Below, in pieces: positions 9,701 through 17,661 of a DNA stretch of 26,362 nucleotides. Below the pieces are notes generated by a model that saw only the letters and a list, made by a program, of their open reading frames with translations, did no database searches and was not told the origin of the DNA. Positions within the stretch are counted from its first letter, which is position 1, and every line of letters starts with the position of its first letter. Both the position numbers and the translations under genes were made by a program. Source of the stretch: Fidelibacterota bacterium UBA1134 (GTDB lineage: Bacteria; Fidelibacterota; Marinisomatia; Marinisomatales; S15-B10). Location of the stretch: assembly GCA_002311975.1 (NCBI GenBank), contig DCAL01000020.1, positions 2,373 to 28,734 of the forward strand, written 5' to 3'.

Positions 9701-10480
9701 TTCAGAATCATAAACTATACTCAACTGACTGACTGGGAGCATGAGGATCTTTCCAAATGGGACACCGGTGACGGCTGGGGAGCCTTCTTTTTCAATCCCT
9801 CTGTGGGGTGGCTGATGAACGATTCTCCGCAGGAAAATTATGAGGATAATTCCGTCAATACACTGCGCATGCTGAATTACATTGATCTTTCATCGTACGA
9901 ATCTGCCTACCTCTCTTTCTGGACACTCTCCATGTTAGAAGAGGAGAAGGACTGGGGCTGCATTGATCTGTCCGCCGGTCACGGATGGACGACTGTTTCC
10001 TGTATCACAGGGCTCGGCGTCATTCGCGAAGAGGAGATTGTTGATCTGTCACCTTACCTGAGTGAGGGGCGGGTCAAGGCTCGTTTTCAGGTAATCACCG
10101 ATGAGCAAAACAGCCTTCAGGGATGGTATCTGGGTGAGATGAGTCTGCTTGTAGACACCACGCTGCAGGTGACAACAGTTCCTGCACCGGAGCCGCTGCC
10201 GATGTCATTTGGTCTGGAACAGAATTATCCCAACCCGTTTAACCCGGCCACCACCATCGCCTTTTCACTGCCTGAGGCGGCTGACGCAAGATTGGCCGTC
10301 TATGACGTCCTCGGCCGGGTGGTAAAGGTCCTGGTGAGTAGTGCATTGATGGGTGGACGGCATGAAGTGATGTGGGACGGTACGGATGCCGCCTTCAATT
10401 CCACCCCCTCCGGGATCTACTTGGCTCATCTGACAGCAGGCGGGTTCTCCGCCACCCGAAAACTGGTACTTCTGCGGTAA
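6743..10480 (+). CDS. Secreted subtilisin-like serine protease (S8) with NPFNP-type C-terminal sorting domain
   Basis: An extracellular endoprotease. The ATG at 6743 is chosen over the GTG at 6701 because it follows AGGGATAGGA and starts a clean signal peptide (MKWFGRFAALCLLGGFAVA). Length is 1245 residues. Order: signal peptide; fervidolysin-like propeptide ending VVYAEPNY (about 25-118); S8 catalytic domain with Asp161 (IVDSGTDMDHPD), His220 (HGTHVAG), oxyanion Asn312 (ASGNENS) and Ser374 (SGTSMSSP); an Ig-like segment with a calcium-type motif DGNGVYDKGE (about 460-469); an amidotransferase-like domain (about 575-770, PVLLVADDW, GGNLYLSGQD); Ig-like modules; and a tail with QNYPNPFNP, VYDVLGR and PSGIYL in the last 90 residues. 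The last 458 residues are clearly homologous to the next gene's C-terminus. The tail marks it as probable type IX-like secretion cargo. Confidence 0.93.
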   Translation: MKWFGRFAALCLLGGFAVAEEITPDNVVRGEVIFKLSANTALLRGSSLSTGTAAVDRILLRYGVESVTPMFPSGKTRRSDLPDISRIYRATYDKSIAPFAVAKALAALPEVVYAEPNYTRRQYDVPNDTRFNNQWHLSKISAAAAWDISHGDSTVIIGIVDSGTDMDHPDLEANIWVNEAELNGLSGRDDDDNGYVDDIRGWDFADDDNNPDNAVPENMHGTHVAGLANAVTNNEVGVAGVAWNVKMLITKHGYDDDTPVIVNGFQGIVYAAELGAHVINCSWGGGGYSQYEADVIDYVTGLGALVVVASGNENSDALSYPSFYENVFSVAATSRSDQRADFSNFGMWVDGATPGVSVLSTLPDESYGQASGTSMSSPVAAGVAALVKSFYPDLSPHQLARRMAGTADNIDSNNPDYAGLLGTGRFNAENALAYDESQFVIFKPKLMLTKTTVSEGGDGDGNGVYDKGESADVTVTYRSFSLGATENFTVRLSSGDPDLSVTSAITADWTVPADTTFSISGELSFAVAEDAEGHMAELVLEGAVDGTVVTQDTLSILIGKTPVLLVADDWEDCCGDVRVDGFYEGILKENAVSYGVWDHSKLGSPSAETLKSFPIVIWFTEWDFPSLDSLDRAALRAYMDGGGNLYLSGQDLGWDLNENPGTDDQTTFFKDYLRADWGGDDSGSRKAEGVLGDPISHGLSFTLHQPGLQRDSQYPDWFTPKNGAVPIFHYNNGKVMGLRYKDDYRLVYTGMGLEAFGSVITSKAPEDINDIQRTVLARILTYLNFIQHTRLTDTETTDEDFGISVNVAGDTADVAAVRLYYKMDSMTDYQAVEMVSGDGTRFKGTIPAPGEASRISYYMESVHDYYSWTNPSGAPESMFTFYAGPDSVLPESSFITELDDRIDRTGSAEIWAFAQDNIGVKEVTIEKWTSNDPSGTVVTVPMELRGRIWKAKINWADLPGNTTISYRIKVTDSSSNENVDRSEVFTFRIINYTQLTDWEHEDLSKWDTGDGWGAFFFNPSVGWLMNDSPQENYEDNSVNTLRMLNYIDLSSYESAYLSFWTLSMLEEEKDWGCIDLSAGHGWTTVSCITGLGVIREEEIVDLSPYLSEGRVKARFQVITDEQNSLQGWYLGEMSLLVDTTLQVTTVPAPEPLPMSFGLEQNYPNPFNPATTIAFSLPEAADARLAVYDVLGRVVKVLVSSALMGGRHEVMWDGTDAAFNSTPSGIYLAHLTAGGFSATRKLVLLR

Positions 10481-10550
10481 ATGAAAGATTTCAGACTTTC
10501 CGCTTTGACTGATATTGCGCTCATTAGCAACAGCATGGACACGAGAAATC

Positions 10551-10566
10551 TGTGATAACGGTCACA
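10551..10566. promoter_or_regulatory. Perfect CRP-type operator upstream of the propeller gene
   Basis: TGTGATAACGGTCACA matches TGTGA-N6-TCACA at all ten defined positions and sits in AT-rich flanks. Its centre (10558.5) lies 41.5 bases before the start predicted from the -10 element at 10588-10593, the spacing of a class II CRP-activated promoter. No good -35 element is present, which fits activator dependence. The regulator is not in this window. Confidence 0.65.
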
Positions 10567-10587
10567 TATCACTACCCTGATAATCGT

Positions 10588-10593
10588 TACACT
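10588..10593 (+). promoter_or_regulatory. Candidate -10 element of the propeller gene
   Basis: TACACT lies 37 bases before the chosen ATG at 10630. Transcription would start near 10600 with a leader of about 30 bases. Supported mainly by its spacing from the CRP-type site. Confidence 0.45.
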
Positions 10594-10629
10594 ACATGGT
10601 TTGCTTTGAGAGGTTTCACGACTCTTTTC

Positions 10630-13065
10630 ATGCATAGGCTCTCCCTTCTCATATTGTCAGGCTTGCTGTTTCCTAGTCAACTTGCCGCGCAAGAGTATGA
10701 CTCGTGGCGGATGGGTCTGGTGGCAAATCCCCAGTATGATTACTGCTCCGACGTCTGGGGTTACACCGATGAGAACGGTCACGACTTCGCTGTCTTCGGC
10801 GTACATAATGGGACGGTCATCCTAGATGTCTCTTCCAATCCGTCCAGTCCCGTGGAGACGGGACGCATCCGGGGCGCTTCTTCCGGATGGCGCGATCTTA
10901 AGACTCACGGGGATTATCTTTATGTAACAAATGAGGGCGGCGGCGGTCTCGATATTATCGATCTGACCGATCCTTGGCATCCCGTTCTTGCCGCTCAGTA
11001 CACGGGTATCGAGACGGCTCACAATCTCTACATTGCTGATGGGTATGCCTACATTGTTGGCTCAGAGAAAGGCGCCGGAGGGATTCGAATCCTCGATCTG
11101 GCAGATCCAATCGAACCTGTAGAAGTCGGATCCTGGGAGAAGACAAACATTCACGATATCTATGTCAAGAACGACACCGCCTACGCATGCGGTATCGGCG
11201 AAGGCGACCTCCATATGCTCGACGTGTCTGACAAAAGCGACATCAAGACGCTGAAAGTGCTCGATTACGACAACTATGGGACTCACGCCGTCTGGACGAC
11301 GGAGGATTCAAAGTATATTATTACCGCGGATGAAAAGGGCGGCGGGCACGTAAAAATCTGGGATGCCCACGATTATGACAATATAAACCTGGTGAGTGAA
11401 TACGAAGTAGGCAGCGAAAAGTCAGTACACAATGTATTTGTGAAGGGGGACAAACTGTTCATCTCCTACTACGTTTTCGGCACGCGCGTGGTGGACATTT
11501 CTGACCCTTCCAATCCTGTTGAGGTTGCCTATTTCGATTTGTATCCGGGGAGTGAAGGGCTATACTCGGGCAACTGGGGCACCTATCCATTTTCCAGTTC
11601 CGGTCTCATTTATTCCACCTCTTCGTCGGGCGATGGATTCTTTATTCTGCAGTATCCTCTTTATGTCGATTTTGCTCACGAACCGTTGACCGACACTGAA
11701 GATATGGACGGACCTTACGACGTGACGGTTTCTGTTGCGGCGGTGGAGGACAACCAGTTGGTATCCGGGTCGGTCATGGCGGTTTCGGGCATGAATGACG
11801 ACTTCACCGATACCACTTATCTGACCACAGGAGAGGGCGCTGATGAATATGTCGGCAGTTTACCGGGCTATGGGGGCGAAGGGCTCTATACTTATTACTT
11901 TGCGGTGGAAGATAAGGAAAGCCGCTGGTCAACACTACCCTTCGGCGCACCCGATTCTCGCTACTCTTTCAACACAGGTCCCGATGCCGTCCTGCCGGTG
12001 ATTCACAGGTGGACAAAACTCGGCGATCAGTTCGGCCGCAGCGGCTCGGCCGCGGTGACGGCTGCGGTCAGTGATAATATTGGCGTGGGTGAGGTGGTCG
12101 TGGAATATTCCCTGTCATCTGATCCCACCGGCGCCGTCAACAGCATCAGCATGACGCTCAGCGAAGGTATCTGGTCCGGCACTGTCAGTTGGGAAGACGT
12201 CCCCTGGCGAACCGTCGTCTCCTACCGTGTGCGTGTCATCGACGCTTCCAGTCAGCAGAACGAAGAGGCATCTGCCTTCCACTCTTTCGAGATTCTGAAC
12301 TGGACCGCCGTCGGCTCATGGGAGACTGAAGATCTCTCCGGTTGGGATACGGGCGACGGTTGGGGATTCGCCGGCATCGGCTCAGTAGGGAGAGTGATCC
12401 ACGATTCGCCCAACGGCAAGTACGAGGACAACGCAAACAACATCCTGTCCAAACTTGACCCTTTAGACATTGCTTCATATTCATCCGTCTATGTATCATT
12501 CTGGCATCTGGCGTTTCTTGAAGAGGATCACGACTTCGGCTATTTTGAGGTCTCCTCTGATGGAGAAACGTGGGACGAAATCAGTTCTGTTACAGGTATC
12601 GGTGTGGTTAGCGACGAGATTGTCGATCTTTCCGATTATATCAATGATGGACAGCTGTGGCTCAGATTCAGACTATCATCCGATGCGGAGAACAGCTATG
12701 GCGGATGGTACATCGATGATATTCTCCTCATGGTTGACACTACGCTGGCAGCCGTAGCTGTGGATGAGGCGGAAGACCTTGCTCCGGAAGCATTCACCCT
12801 TGAACAAAACTATCCCAACCCGTTCAACGCAGTTACCACCCTCCGCTTCTCTCTGCCAGTGGATGCCAATGCCGAAATCGCAATCTTCGATCTCCTGGGC
12901 CGCAAGATTCAGACTCTCGCTCATGAGTTTCATCCAGCGGGACTTCATGAAGTGAAGTGGAACGCTACCGATGCCTCAGGGAATCCGGTCCCTTCCGGTG
13001 TTTACCTTTCCCGCTTCTCTTCCGGCGATTTCTCCATAGTCCGCAAGCTGATCCTCCTCCGCTGA
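10630..13065 (+). CDS. Choice-of-anchor-B family (LVIVD-repeat) beta-propeller protein with NPFNP-type sorting domain
   Basis: A secreted protein of 811 residues with no catalytic motif that I recognise. The ATG at 10630 begins a signal peptide (MHRLSLLILSGLLFPSQLAAQ). A longer frame from a GTG at 10552 would run through the CRP-type site and lacks a signal at its start. Ribosome binding is weak: gagagg lies 16 bases away. Residues about 25-345 form a beta-propeller of six or seven LVIVD-type blades, each with a pattern such as LDIIDLTDPWHPV, IRILDLADPIEPV or TRVVDISDPSNPV, as in choice-of-anchor-B proteins. Residues 350-811 match the C-terminal 458 residues of the upstream subtilase: Ig-like modules, an EDLSxWDTGDGWG module, then the sorting tail with QNYPNPFNA and LLGRKIQ. 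Role may be surface binding or scaffolding; this is inference. Confidence 0.88.
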   Translation: MHRLSLLILSGLLFPSQLAAQEYDSWRMGLVANPQYDYCSDVWGYTDENGHDFAVFGVHNGTVILDVSSNPSSPVETGRIRGASSGWRDLKTHGDYLYVTNEGGGGLDIIDLTDPWHPVLAAQYTGIETAHNLYIADGYAYIVGSEKGAGGIRILDLADPIEPVEVGSWEKTNIHDIYVKNDTAYACGIGEGDLHMLDVSDKSDIKTLKVLDYDNYGTHAVWTTEDSKYIITADEKGGGHVKIWDAHDYDNINLVSEYEVGSEKSVHNVFVKGDKLFISYYVFGTRVVDISDPSNPVEVAYFDLYPGSEGLYSGNWGTYPFSSSGLIYSTSSSGDGFFILQYPLYVDFAHEPLTDTEDMDGPYDVTVSVAAVEDNQLVSGSVMAVSGMNDDFTDTTYLTTGEGADEYVGSLPGYGGEGLYTYYFAVEDKESRWSTLPFGAPDSRYSFNTGPDAVLPVIHRWTKLGDQFGRSGSAAVTAAVSDNIGVGEVVVEYSLSSDPTGAVNSISMTLSEGIWSGTVSWEDVPWRTVVSYRVRVIDASSQQNEEASAFHSFEILNWTAVGSWETEDLSGWDTGDGWGFAGIGSVGRVIHDSPNGKYEDNANNILSKLDPLDIASYSSVYVSFWHLAFLEEDHDFGYFEVSSDGETWDEISSVTGIGVVSDEIVDLSDYINDGQLWLRFRLSSDAENSYGGWYIDDILLMVDTTLAAVAVDEAEDLAPEAFTLEQNYPNPFNAVTTLRFSLPVDANAEIAIFDLLGRKIQTLAHEFHPAGLHEVKWNATDASGNPVPSGVYLSRFSSGDFSIVRKLILLR

Positions 13066-13086
13066 ATCGATTCTAGTGAATGCTTA

Positions 13087-13118
13087 AACAGGACGCTGCG
13101 TCCTGTTAGAGTTTTCTT
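13087..13118 (+). terminator. Rho-independent terminator of the propeller gene
   Basis: A perfect stem aacaggac/gtcctgtt around a short loop (13087-13107) is followed by tagagttttctt, beginning 22 bases after the stop codon at 13065. Confidence 0.65.
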
Positions 13119-13145
13119 GTAGCACCCTGGGGAATCCGCAGGGCA

Positions 13146-13161
13146 AGTGATCCGCGTCACA
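13146..13161. promoter_or_regulatory. CRP-type operator upstream of the repeat-protein gene
   Basis: AGTGATCCGCGTCACA matches TGTGA-N6-TCACA at nine of ten positions. It lies 109-124 bases before the ATG at 13270, in the second of two consecutive intergenic regions carrying this motif. Its centre is about 71 bases before a start predicted from the TATATT at 13213-13218, a spacing that suits class I activation. Confidence 0.5.
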
Positions 13162-13212
13162 TGACGAGTGGCAGCGGAGAGAATTCGTTTGTGATGATAA
13201 GAAAATAGGGTC

Positions 13213-13218
13213 TATATT
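13213..13218 (+). promoter_or_regulatory. Candidate -10 element of the repeat-protein gene
   Basis: TATATT with an imperfect -35 (TTGTGA, 13189-13194, 18-base spacer). The predicted start near 13225 leaves a leader of about 45 bases that contains the ribosome site. Confidence 0.4.
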
Positions 13219-13269
13219 GAGCCGGAGGAGTTAGTTTGCCCCATCAGTCAACGTCTTACGGAGGATACT

Positions 13270-16200
13270 ATGTTTAAACGACTCTACACCTTTGTTACCA
13301 TCTTTTTGCTGGTGACCACATTGACAGCCGTGGACAGAAACACCGCCGGGCTGAAAGGAGAATCGGCCAAGCGATATGCAAGAGATGCCAGAAGACTGCC
13401 GACGGAGGAGCAGCTTAAGAGACACCGTTCTCAGCGTCAGTTTATGGAAAAAGTAGGCCCCCGTGCCACGCGGGGTGTCAAGGCGGCGCAGGCGTACGTT
13501 AGGCATTCAAAGATTGAAAAAGCAAAGAGCGCCTCCAAGCGGAAAAAGGACAGAGAACAGTCCCGCGAGAAGCAGCTCCGCCGCACACTGCAGAAAGGGT
13601 CTGGCTGGCAAAGTTTCACACAGAAAGGCAAGATTGTAAAGAGTTGGAACCGGACAGGGACTGCAATAACCTACAGCGCTCCCACGGTGCTCATCAACGG
13701 TGCCGCTTCCGCCACCATCGATCCCCATGAACCGTTCACGGTTACCGTCACATTCAGCGAAGGGTCTGGAGACTCCGGACTGGTGGAGCTCTTTTTTGAC
13801 GCCGACGGGGACAACGCCGTGGGAGAGAGTGATATACCGATTACAAAGATTCTTCCCTCGCCGGAGGGTGATGAGGGCGGACCTGGCTGGATCTTTGACA
13901 ATTCCTCCGAGGATAAGGATGCAACCGACGGTGTTTTCAGCACGACCATCGATGATTTCCCCTTCATGGGGCTGGAAGTTATCATGCAGGTTACCGATGC
14001 GGGAGGAGCAGGTCAGGCAATCCTTACAGTGAATAATCTTACCGGTGACTACACCGCCAGCGGAACCGTTACGCCCGTATCAAATCCTGCCTTGGTCATC
14101 TTTCAAAACGGGTGGCAAGACCCGTTCTTCACATTTACGGATGCGTCGGGCGCCTTCAGTTTCGGTTTTCTCGATCTGCAGGGCGGGTTCATGATCGGCG
14201 CTATAGATGTGGTGGCCGGCCTGGAGACTGGCGGATTTCTCCTCCATGCTGAGTTTACGGAGGAGCCCGAAGAGCTGAATGGTGTTACCATTGATGTTAC
14301 CACCGGTGCCGAAGCTTCCGGCACCATTGTTGATAGTGAAACTGGTGAACCTGTTAAGGGGGCGTATGTGAACATTGGCGCCAGTACGTCGTTCAACGAA
14401 AGCCTCTTCAGTTATTCCACCACAGATGCCAACGGCGCGTTCATCCTTCCTCTGCAGAGTGGTCATCTGTACGGGGATGTCTGGGCGGACCATCCGGACT
14501 ACATGGGCGATAGCTGCACAGACTACGACTACCCCGTTTATGTTGATGCGGGCGATGTGATTGATCTGTCGTGCGACCTCGAGCCGTGGCCAGCCTTTGT
14601 GGAAGGGCATGTGACAGACGCCAGCAGTGGTGACCCCATTCAGGATATTGAGGTGTCGGTTTCCGTCTGGGATGATGATTTCGGGGAAGGCGCATGGAAC
14701 TCAACCTGGACCGATGAGGATGGATTCTACAGGCTGGGAATCGTTTACGGTTACGGAGATCTTTGGGCCGCAGATTGGGAAGAGAGACGCTATCAGGAGT
14801 ACTACACTGAGATCGAAATTGATGAACCTCTCATCATGGAAGACATAGAGATGGAACCTTACGATGGCGCCATTGCCGGCACCGTCACAGATGCCGAGAG
14901 CGACAAACCTCTTGGTGAAGCAGATGTCTATGCTTTTACGAGTGATTACGGATTATATACATGGGGCTGGACCGATGAGGATGGAGTCTATCTCATGCCG
15001 GCCATGAACGGAACCTACACCGTCTGTGCCTCTCACTGGTGGGGCGGCTATGAGGAGGATTGTGTCGATAATGTAGTGGTGTCGGACGATACTGCTAAAG
15101 CTGATATTGCTCTGGAACCACCCAGCGGAATTATCGAAGGGTACGTTTACGATGCTGAGACGGGTGATCCCATCGGAGAGATCGAAGTGGACGCCTTCAA
15201 TGACGAAAACTGGTACTATGCCTTCACTGATGCCAACGGCTACTTCAAGATGGGTATAGATAACGGCGTCTACGAAGTCTGCTACTACGACTGGTCCAAT
15301 ACTTACGATACCGATGATATCTGTGTGGAAGATGTGGAGGTGGAAGATAACACAGTGACGCTGGCGCCCATGAACCTGATGCCCATCGAATGGGACGGCG
15401 CCATGAAAGGGAAGGTTGAGGATCAATTCGGCAATCCTGTCATGGCGTGGGTTGCTGCCTGGGACACCACAGAATGGGAAGGTAACCAGACATTCAGCGA
15501 TGAGAATGGCGAATACGTTCTGCCGCTGAATAACGGAAGATACATGGCAGTTGCCCAGCCGTACCAGTGGGGTTATCTGACTGATGCAGCGACGGGAATT
15601 TCCGTCAGCGATGATACAGCTTCGGTCAATTTTGTGACCCTTATCGTACAGATTGATGCCTCCATTGAGGGATCGGTAACAGACACGCTTGGAGGATCCA
15701 TTCCGGAAGCGTGGGTCGCCGCGGAAGGGTGGAGTGATTTTGAGGGCGGTCCCTACTTCGATACCGAATCTGATGAGGGTGGTGCCTATGAGATGGGCGT
15801 CATGGGCTTCGATGACAGGCACTACTGGGTCTTCGGTGACTACTGGGATGAGGACTCCGACGAGTGGTGGGTCGGCGGTGTCGATTCAGTAGTGGTCGGT
15901 TCCGGCGATACGGTGACTATAGATCTGGAGCTGGGCCCGATTGTGTACAACAGTTCGATCTCCGGCAGAGTGACGCAGGAAGGCGACCCGGTGGGTTCGT
16001 TTGTGGAAGCCTACAACATGTCAAGCGGTGATTACTTCGGCACGGAGACAGAGCAAGACGGTCGCTATCGCATGAGCGTCTCTGACGGCGAGTATGAAGT
16101 GTGTGCTTATCTGTGGGAGACCGATCAGAGCAGATGTGAATATGTGTCTGCCTGGGAGGAGGATGTAACAGTGAACTTCCGTTTCGGTCCGCCGCCGCCG

Positions 16201-17406
16201 CCCGTTACGTTTGTCCCCAACAAGCACGGCAATTTCCGCTTCTCCTGGAGCAACTACGGTGAAATGACGCGCTGGGATGACGAAGAAGGAATGGGTCCCA
16301 ACGGCGAGTGGCCGGCAGAGTCTGGAAATCACTACCTGTATGGCGGGGGTCTCATGGTGACTGGTTATACAGACGAAGGAGGTCTCGCTATGGGAGGTGT
16401 TTACAGCGAAGGCTGGATGCCCGGCAGGAAGGACATTTCTGTAGAGGCGCCGGCGCCTTATGAAGTTATCACCAGGCACATGGTTGACAGGGCTGGCTGG
16501 ATGCCGACGCATCTTAAGGTGAAGGAGGTAATCGTAACTCAGGACGATACGGACGTTGTCATCGTGGGAACGAGAATCCGCTACGACGGACCGGGTGAAA
16601 TGGGTCACATTTATGCCGGCTATTTTCTCGATTGGGACTTCACATTCACAGAAGATGACAGCGATGAATTCTGGAAGGACGACCTCGCCGGCATGATAGA
16701 GGTGACACTGACAGATCCCGTTCACGGGACAGCCATCCCGCTCAAGGTGAGCTACATGATGGATCAGAGTGGGGACAGCTACGCCGGCATGGCAACCCTG
16801 TTCGAGTCCGGAACCGGCGCATCCCATATTTCACTTGATGCTGAGGACTGGGAGGGCACGTGGTTCCCGTCCGAATATGAATTCATCGATATGCTTCAGG
16901 CGGCCAAAGATTCGCCCAATGAAACAGAGCCGTCAGATTACCGAGTGATGCAAGTTTCCGATGCCGTGGAGCTTGCCACTGGAGAGGACTTCAGGTTTAT
17001 TACTGTTCTGATGATGGCTGATTCACCTGAAGATTTTTCTGTTGTGCTTCAGAACGCCATGACGATGGTAGCCGGTCAGCTATGGCACTTTACGGCGGAT
17101 GTTGATGAGGATGATGCGCCGCTGCCGACAAAATATGCGCTGCACCAGAACCATCCCAACCCATTCAATCCGCTGACCACGATCCGCTACGACGTGCCTG
17201 AAGCCAGCGATGTGCGGCTTACCATCTACGATATGCTGGGCCGGGAGGTGACCGTTTTGGTGAATCGCCATTTGACGCCCGGCAGTTACGCTGCTATCTG
17301 GGATGGCAGTCACCAGTCGGGCAGAGATCTGGCGGCGGGAGTCTATATCTATCAGCTCAAAGCTAGAAACTTCGTCAGTACGAAGAAGATGATATTCCTG
17401 AAATAG
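13270..17406 (+). CDS. Giant secreted protein with eight carboxypeptidase-regulatory-like repeats and NPFNP-type sorting domain
   Basis: 1378 residues. The ATG follows an ideal GGAGG at 13260-13264. A signal peptide (MFKRLYTFVTIFLLVTTLTA) precedes a strongly basic, probably helical segment at about 30-125. An Ig-like module (about 135-255) with DADGDNAVGESDIP follows. About eight beta-sandwich repeats of the carboxypeptidase regulatory-like type follow (261-973), with signatures such as IEGYVYDAETGDPIGE and AGTVTDAESDKPLGE. PPPPP (974-978) leads into a module (about 984-1270) related to part of the Fn3-type protein at 18769-22467. The last 95 residues form a sorting tail (QNHPNPFNP, IYDMLGRE, AAGVYIYQ). 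The repeats are acidic and rich in Tyr and Trp, and several have paired cysteines. No enzymatic motif is seen; a surface adhesin or stalk is the likeliest role, by inference. Confidence 0.88.
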   Translation: MFKRLYTFVTIFLLVTTLTAVDRNTAGLKGESAKRYARDARRLPTEEQLKRHRSQRQFMEKVGPRATRGVKAAQAYVRHSKIEKAKSASKRKKDREQSREKQLRRTLQKGSGWQSFTQKGKIVKSWNRTGTAITYSAPTVLINGAASATIDPHEPFTVTVTFSEGSGDSGLVELFFDADGDNAVGESDIPITKILPSPEGDEGGPGWIFDNSSEDKDATDGVFSTTIDDFPFMGLEVIMQVTDAGGAGQAILTVNNLTGDYTASGTVTPVSNPALVIFQNGWQDPFFTFTDASGAFSFGFLDLQGGFMIGAIDVVAGLETGGFLLHAEFTEEPEELNGVTIDVTTGAEASGTIVDSETGEPVKGAYVNIGASTSFNESLFSYSTTDANGAFILPLQSGHLYGDVWADHPDYMGDSCTDYDYPVYVDAGDVIDLSCDLEPWPAFVEGHVTDASSGDPIQDIEVSVSVWDDDFGEGAWNSTWTDEDGFYRLGIVYGYGDLWAADWEERRYQEYYTEIEIDEPLIMEDIEMEPYDGAIAGTVTDAESDKPLGEADVYAFTSDYGLYTWGWTDEDGVYLMPAMNGTYTVCASHWWGGYEEDCVDNVVVSDDTAKADIALEPPSGIIEGYVYDAETGDPIGEIEVDAFNDENWYYAFTDANGYFKMGIDNGVYEVCYYDWSNTYDTDDICVEDVEVEDNTVTLAPMNLMPIEWDGAMKGKVEDQFGNPVMAWVAAWDTTEWEGNQTFSDENGEYVLPLNNGRYMAVAQPYQWGYLTDAATGISVSDDTASVNFVTLIVQIDASIEGSVTDTLGGSIPEAWVAAEGWSDFEGGPYFDTESDEGGAYEMGVMGFDDRHYWVFGDYWDEDSDEWWVGGVDSVVVGSGDTVTIDLELGPIVYNSSISGRVTQEGDPVGSFVEAYNMSSGDYFGTETEQDGRYRMSVSDGEYEVCAYLWETDQSRCEYVSAWEEDVTVNFRFGPPPPPVTFVPNKHGNFRFSWSNYGEMTRWDDEEGMGPNGEWPAESGNHYLYGGGLMVTGYTDEGGLAMGGVYSEGWMPGRKDISVEAPAPYEVITRHMVDRAGWMPTHLKVKEVIVTQDDTDVVIVGTRIRYDGPGEMGHIYAGYFLDWDFTFTEDDSDEFWKDDLAGMIEVTLTDPVHGTAIPLKVSYMMDQSGDSYAGMATLFESGTGASHISLDAEDWEGTWFPSEYEFIDMLQAAKDSPNETEPSDYRVMQVSDAVELATGEDFRFITVLMMADSPEDFSVVLQNAMTMVAGQLWHFTADVDEDDAPLPTKYALHQNHPNPFNPLTTIRYDVPEASDVRLTIYDMLGREVTVLVNRHLTPGSYAAIWDGSHQSGRDLAAGVYIYQLKARNFVSTKKMIFLK
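14050..16188 (+). repeat. Eight tandem carboxypeptidase-regulatory-like protein repeats
   Basis: Repeats begin at about residues 262, 349, 443, 535, 621, 711, 798 and 896, roughly 80-100 residues apart. Each opens with a G-x-V-x-D type strand and has an internal (T/S)D-x-x-G-x-Y segment. They are diverged at DNA level, so this is an old array and not a recent slippage product. Confidence 0.75.
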
Positions 17407-17431
17407 GAAATGGATAATCGGCCGTATCGTA

Positions 17432-17617
17432 GTGGCTAAAAAGAAGAAGAGAAAGAAGAAACGCCCCGCCGAGGGGCGTTTCCACAAATCGTTACGCCAG
17501 TCTACTCATCCCGTCCCCACGGAAAAGGTAGAGCAGTCAGAGAAGAAGTACGACCGCGGCAAAACTAAGAAAGAATCTCAGAAGGATATAGACGTGGAGC
17601 TGGACAAAGGGAAATAA
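17432..17617 (+). CDS. Small lysine-rich hypothetical protein
   Basis: A 61-residue ORF starting at GTG (AKKKKRKKKRPAEGRFHKSL at the N-terminus after Met), with a charged tail (HPVPTEKVEQSEKKYDRGKT). I do not recognise it. For it: the frame continues well past the hairpin with a plausible composition, and the next hairpin (17630-17661) follows its stop closely. Against it: no clear ribosome site, a GTG start, and its codons 9-17 coincide with a terminator-like hairpin, which often creates chance RPAEGR-like peptides. If real, it would be a basic, nucleic-acid- or membrane-binding small protein in the cytoplasm, as it lacks a signal peptide. Confidence 0.45.
   Translation: MAKKKKRKKKRPAEGRFHKSLRQSTHPVPTEKVEQSEKKYDRGKTKKESQKDIDVELDKGK
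17458..17482 (+). terminator. Strong hairpin after the repeat-protein gene
   Basis: A perfect 10-bp stem gaaacgcccc/ggggcgtttc with the 5-base loop gccga lies 52 bases after the stop codon at 17406. The U tract is only three bases (tttcc), so it may be a terminator or a 3'-end-stabilising hairpin. It lies inside the small ORF at 17432-17617. Confidence 0.5.
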
Positions 17618-17629
17618 GGGATTGTTTCT

Positions 17630-17661
17630 AACCTGTCAGGACTGGTGCGACCTGACAGGTT
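17630..17661. terminator. Bidirectional terminator between convergent operons
   Basis: A perfect 11-bp inverted repeat aacctgtcagg/cctgacaggtt with a 10-base loop lies between the plus-strand stop at 17617 and the minus-strand stop at 17670. The flanks are pyrimidine-rich on the plus strand (tctcctct), with no long T run on either side. Position between convergent genes supports the role. Confidence 0.6.

Noticed and set aside
14953..15822. Long minus-strand open frame opposite the repeat protein
   Set aside because: It is a shadow created by the codon use of the acidic repeats; no ribosome site or recognisable domain.
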